Program-made: the position numbers and the translations under genes | Shown: one piece after another, positions 7,072 to 8,804 of the stretch | How positions within the stretch are numbered: the stretch's first letter is position 1 | Layout of the letters: each line of letters opens with the position of its first letter | Assembly: GCA_008501545.1 (NCBI GenBank) | Contig: QQUM01000225.1 | Coordinates: 1-8,804 of the forward strand | Source of the DNA: Calditrichota bacterium | GTDB lineage: Bacteria > Zhuqueibacterota > Zhuqueibacteria > Zhuqueibacterales > Geothermadaptataceae | Length of the DNA: 8,804 bases | Direction of reading: 5' to 3' | Notes under the pieces: generated by a model | The model's database searches: none | Told to the model about the DNA's origin: nothing | The model's input: the letters and a program-made list of their open reading frames with translations, nothing else

Positions 7072-8226
7072 TTATTTATCTAATGGCAATTCATTGAATA
7101 CTCTGGCTAGCACCCCAATATTACGGGCATCTAAATTTGGGAATGAATCCAAAGGTGTTTCGAGAAAATATTCGATTGGAGAAAAGGGTTTCTCGTATGT
7201 GGGAGGGCCTGCATAACAATACAATCCAATATTTTCTTTTAATGCGTAAGCGGCAACATCTTCTCCTCTTAAATTGTTACGTTGAAAGTAGTTAGCGCTA
7301 AAAGTAGTAATCAGACGAGTGTCTTTGCTAATTTGTGATCGAATTGCATCAATAGATTCTTTATCGCCTGCCTCGTTTTGCAACCAATCGATCTCATTAA
7401 TTAACGGATGATCAACCATTTCAGGATGGGTTAGAATCGAACATGACAGCCAGATTATACATTCTGGTTTTACAGTTTTTGCGGTCTTTTTTATAGCTTG
7501 CCAACATCGGTCTATAGCGCGTCGATTAAATTCCAGTTGTATAGATTCGGTGATATTTTCTTTCCCGGGAAAGGGCGCTCCCATCAGTTCGACGTACATT
7601 TGTTGCTCGCATGGCAACCAGCGTTGTTCACGAGCCCAGGCGCCTCCTTTGCCTAATCCCACAGATGGATTCCAAAACCAATCAATCATAAAGCCATCCA
7701 TGTTGGATATTTCAATGGCTTCTTTGATTGAAGCGCAAAGAAAATCAATATATTCTTTCGTGTAAGGAATGTGTGGATACGAAGGTACGCCATAACTTAA
7801 GTCAGGATTTTCCAATCCCCAACGCGTGTTTGAACCCACGCAGAAATATCCGAATACTTTCATGTCTTCTTTGTGACCGAGGCGAACCATTTCGGTTAAA
7901 AAATCATGTTCAAGCCCCGGTTGCTCCGGAATATTTCCTCCTTTATACCAGGCATATCCATTGCATGATACAGCAAAGGTTTGAATTACATTTGCGCCCA
8001 AATCTTTACACCATTGCACATGCTCGACCGGATCAAGATCAGCCCAGGCTCCGGGAGGCGCAAAGTTGTTAATTTTGTTTTTGGTGGTATCGGAAGCAGC
8101 ACGCCAGTTTACATCCAGGCAAAAGGCCTTAATTTGCTCTGGCTCATTTATTTCGCACGAAGAGAACAACAGGGTTGTTAAAAAAATGAACAACCCCCAG
8201 GTATTTAACAGTTTTCTTGTTTTCAT
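7072..8226 (-). CDS. Lipoprotein with putative TIM-barrel glycosidase-like domain (GHL6/fucosidase-like)
   Basis: This is a 384-residue protein with a lipoprotein signal: basic start MKTRK, hydrophobic core to residue 22 and lipobox F-S-S-C with Cys24. The mature protein therefore sits on a membrane, possibly at the cell surface. The rest reads like a beta/alpha barrel: AFCLDVNW (34-41), a strand with [18 protein letters not shown] (77-94), a PGLEHDFL segment (103-110), [15 protein letters not shown] (122-136) and DGFMIDWFW (177-185), in which Asp182 is a candidate catalytic residue. A later [10 protein letters not shown] segment (278-287) contributes acidic residues Glu278, Asp280 and Glu285. 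The order of 'HPGL-type' loop, 'GYF.VGS..RW' strand and 'DG...DWFW' strand resembles the hypothetical glycosyl hydrolase 6 / alpha-L-fucosidase-like barrels, but the match is by eye. A barrel hydrolase is likely; its substrate is unknown. A deoxyhexosidase role fits the adjacent mutarotase (inference). A GAAGG ribosome site supports this start. Confidence 0.72.
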   Translation of the reverse strand: MKTRKLLNTWGLFIFLTTLLFSSCEINEPEQIKAFCLDVNWRAASDTTKNKINNFAPPGAWADLDPVEHVQWCKDLGANVIQTFAVSCNGYAWYKGGNIPEQPGLEHDFLTEMVRLGHKEDMKVFGYFCVGSNTRWGLENPDLSYGVPSYPHIPYTKEYIDFLCASIKEAIEISNMDGFMIDWFWNPSVGLGKGGAWAREQRWLPCEQQMYVELMGAPFPGKENITESIQLEFNRRAIDRCWQAIKKTAKTVKPECIIWLSCSILTHPEMVDHPLINEIDWLQNEAGDKESIDAIRSQISKDTRLITTFSANYFQRNNLRGEDVAAYALKENIGLYCYAGPPTYEKPFSPIEYFLETPLDSFPNLDARNIGVLARVFNELPLDK

Positions 8227-8233
8227 TATATTG

Positions 8234-8238
8234 CCTTC
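8234..8238 (-). promoter_or_regulatory. Ribosome binding site of the barrel lipoprotein gene
   Basis: Minus-strand GAAGG lies 7 bases before the ATG at 8226, in the 40-bp gap after the mutarotase stop. It supports this start, which is also the one that yields a complete lipoprotein signal. I saw no TAnnTTTG-type Bacteroidota promoter in this gap, so readthrough from upstream is expected. Confidence 0.6.
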
Positions 8239-8266
8239 ATTTTAAATATAAGAGCAACAGACTCCT

Positions 8267-8605
8267 TTAATCCTGGTGGAACACTTCTTCGGCCATGGAC
8301 CAGATTTCGCCTTTTTGCATGGCGTCGGGCAGCGGTTTCTGGCAGGGATCTGTTTCTTTCCACCAGTTTTGAGTCTCGGGATCAGCCGCCATCTTCTTCA
8401 TGTCAGCGTCAAAATCAGATCCCGTGTATTCAAAGTAGCTGAACAGAAAAAGCTTGCCATCAATCTCCTTCAAGAAGATCGAATAGTTCTGAATGTTGCA
8501 TTCCGTTATCTGCCGTTGGACGCCGGGCCAGCAAGCGGCGTGCAATTTTTTATAATAAGCGGCTTTTTCCGGACGCAGCCCGGTAATTGATCCATAGCGT
8601 TTCAT
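8267..8605 (-). CDS. L-rhamnose/L-fucose mutarotase (RhaM/DUF718 family)
   Basis: This 112-residue cytoplasmic protein has the usual length of RhaM-type mutarotases, which interconvert the alpha and beta anomers of L-rhamnose (or L-fucose in some members) so that the downstream isomerase receives the right form. Family landmarks in order are RPEKAAYYKKLHAACWPGV (residues 11-29, with Tyr18 and His22, the positions I recall as catalytic in E. coli RhaM), NIQNYSIFL (37-45), a YFEY segment (57-60), MAADPETQNWW (72-82, conserved paired Trp) and TDPCQKPL (85-92). There is no signal peptide. The ATG at 8605 is set by the family N-terminus and a GGAG ribosome site. The gene sits between a sugar permease gene and secreted glycosidase genes, so it probably processes the monosaccharide that they release. 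The sequence alone does not separate rhamnose from fucose, so no symbol is given. Confidence 0.93.
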   Translation of the reverse strand: MKRYGSITGLRPEKAAYYKKLHAACWPGVQRQITECNIQNYSIFLKEIDGKLFLFSYFEYTGSDFDADMKKMAADPETQNWWKETDPCQKPLPDAMQKGEIWSMAEEVFHQD

Positions 8606-8614
8606 TGGAGTATT

Positions 8615-8618
8615 CTCC
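8615..8618 (-). promoter_or_regulatory. Ribosome binding site of the mutarotase gene
   Basis: On the minus strand GGAG lies 9 bases before the ATG at 8605, in the 15-bp gap after the transporter stop. The site is also one arm of a 4-bp inverted repeat (GGAG, loop AATA, CTCC; 8607-8618), so it could be partly hidden in a small hairpin. The ribosome-site call is reasonable; a regulatory role for the hairpin is speculative. Confidence 0.6.
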
Positions 8619-8620
8619 GG

Positions 8621-8804
8621 TTAGTGTTTCATGAACGTGCGTTCCAGTTCCTCAATAGTTTTTCCTTTGGTTTCCGGAAGAACGAAGTGGCTGATTGGAA
8701 GATAGACCAGCAGCATAAATGCGAATACGTAAAAGATGCTGGCGGCCGGCATATTCGCCGGCATAAGCGGAAACAGCTGTGCACCCGCAGCGCTGGAGAT
8801 GCAG
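8621..8804 (-). CDS. MFS sugar-porter-type transporter, C-terminal fragment
   Basis: Only the last 60 or so codons are in the window; the gene begins beyond the right edge. The translated end holds one hydrophobic helix (around [20 protein letters not shown]) followed by the cytoplasmic tail motif [12 protein letters not shown], then RTFMKH and a TAA stop. PETKG(K/R)(T/S)xEE is the classic end of sugar-porter-family MFS proteins such as XylE and related permeases, in which it follows transmembrane helix 12. The protein should therefore be an inner-membrane monosaccharide symporter or facilitator. It is followed after 15 bp by the mutarotase gene, which suggests cotranscription and that the cargo is the same sugar, probably a 6-deoxyhexose (inference). 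The family is secure from the tail motif, but substrate and length cannot be judged from this fragment. Confidence 0.9.
   Translation of the reverse strand, partial: CISSAAGAQLFPLMPANMPAASIFYVFAFMLLVYLPISHFVLPETKGKTIEELERTFMKH

Overview
The window is one strand-biased block: every supported gene reads on the minus strand, so the transcription order runs from the right edge to the left. The likely source is a Bacteroidota bacterium, probably from a marine or other algal-polysaccharide-rich habitat. This rests on moderate GC content (about 40-50% in lines I counted), short gaps between genes, mostly TAA stops, two lipoprotein signals among secreted sugar-degrading enzymes, and the combination of GH117-like proteins with an arylsulfatase-type sulfatase. 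Planctomycetota, Kiritimatiellota and Lentisphaerota have similar loci and are not excluded. No SusC/SusD pair, sensor, regulator, tRNA, rRNA, CRISPR array or mobile element is present in the window.

Layout in transcription order: (1) 8804-8621, the C-terminal end of an MFS sugar-porter-type transporter, cut by the window edge; (2) 8605-8267, an L-rhamnose/L-fucose mutarotase of the RhaM (DUF718) family; (3) 8226-7072, a lipoprotein with a probable TIM-barrel glycosidase-like domain of unknown specificity; (4) 7059-4903, a large secreted protein with a GH67-type (alpha-glucuronidase) N-terminal fold and a probable barrel; (5) 4827-2500, a secreted double beta-propeller protein, GH43-like followed by GH117-like; (6) 2497-1199, a single-domain GH117-like lipoprotein paralogous to the second half of gene 5; (7) 1190 to beyond the left edge, a formylglycine-type sulfatase interrupted by an in-frame TGA and a frameshift. 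Gaps are 15, 40, 12, 75, 2 and 8 bp, consistent with one operon. No stretch over 300 bases lacks a gene.

A working model (inference): secreted and lipid-anchored glycosidases, originally with a sulfatase, trim a sulfated polysaccharide or its oligosaccharides. A released 6-deoxyhexose (L-rhamnose or L-fucose) would enter by the MFS permease and be converted between anomers by the mutarotase. Ulvan-, fucoidan- or galactan-like glycans are candidates, but the exact glycan cannot be read from this sequence.

The most interesting points are the broken sulfatase, whose frameshift lies exactly on a canonical A_AAA_AAC slippery heptamer; the GH43-like/GH117-like fusion, which lacks one expected acidic active-site residue while its neighbouring paralog keeps it; and two glycosidase-like proteins (genes 3 and 4) of no clear known activity.
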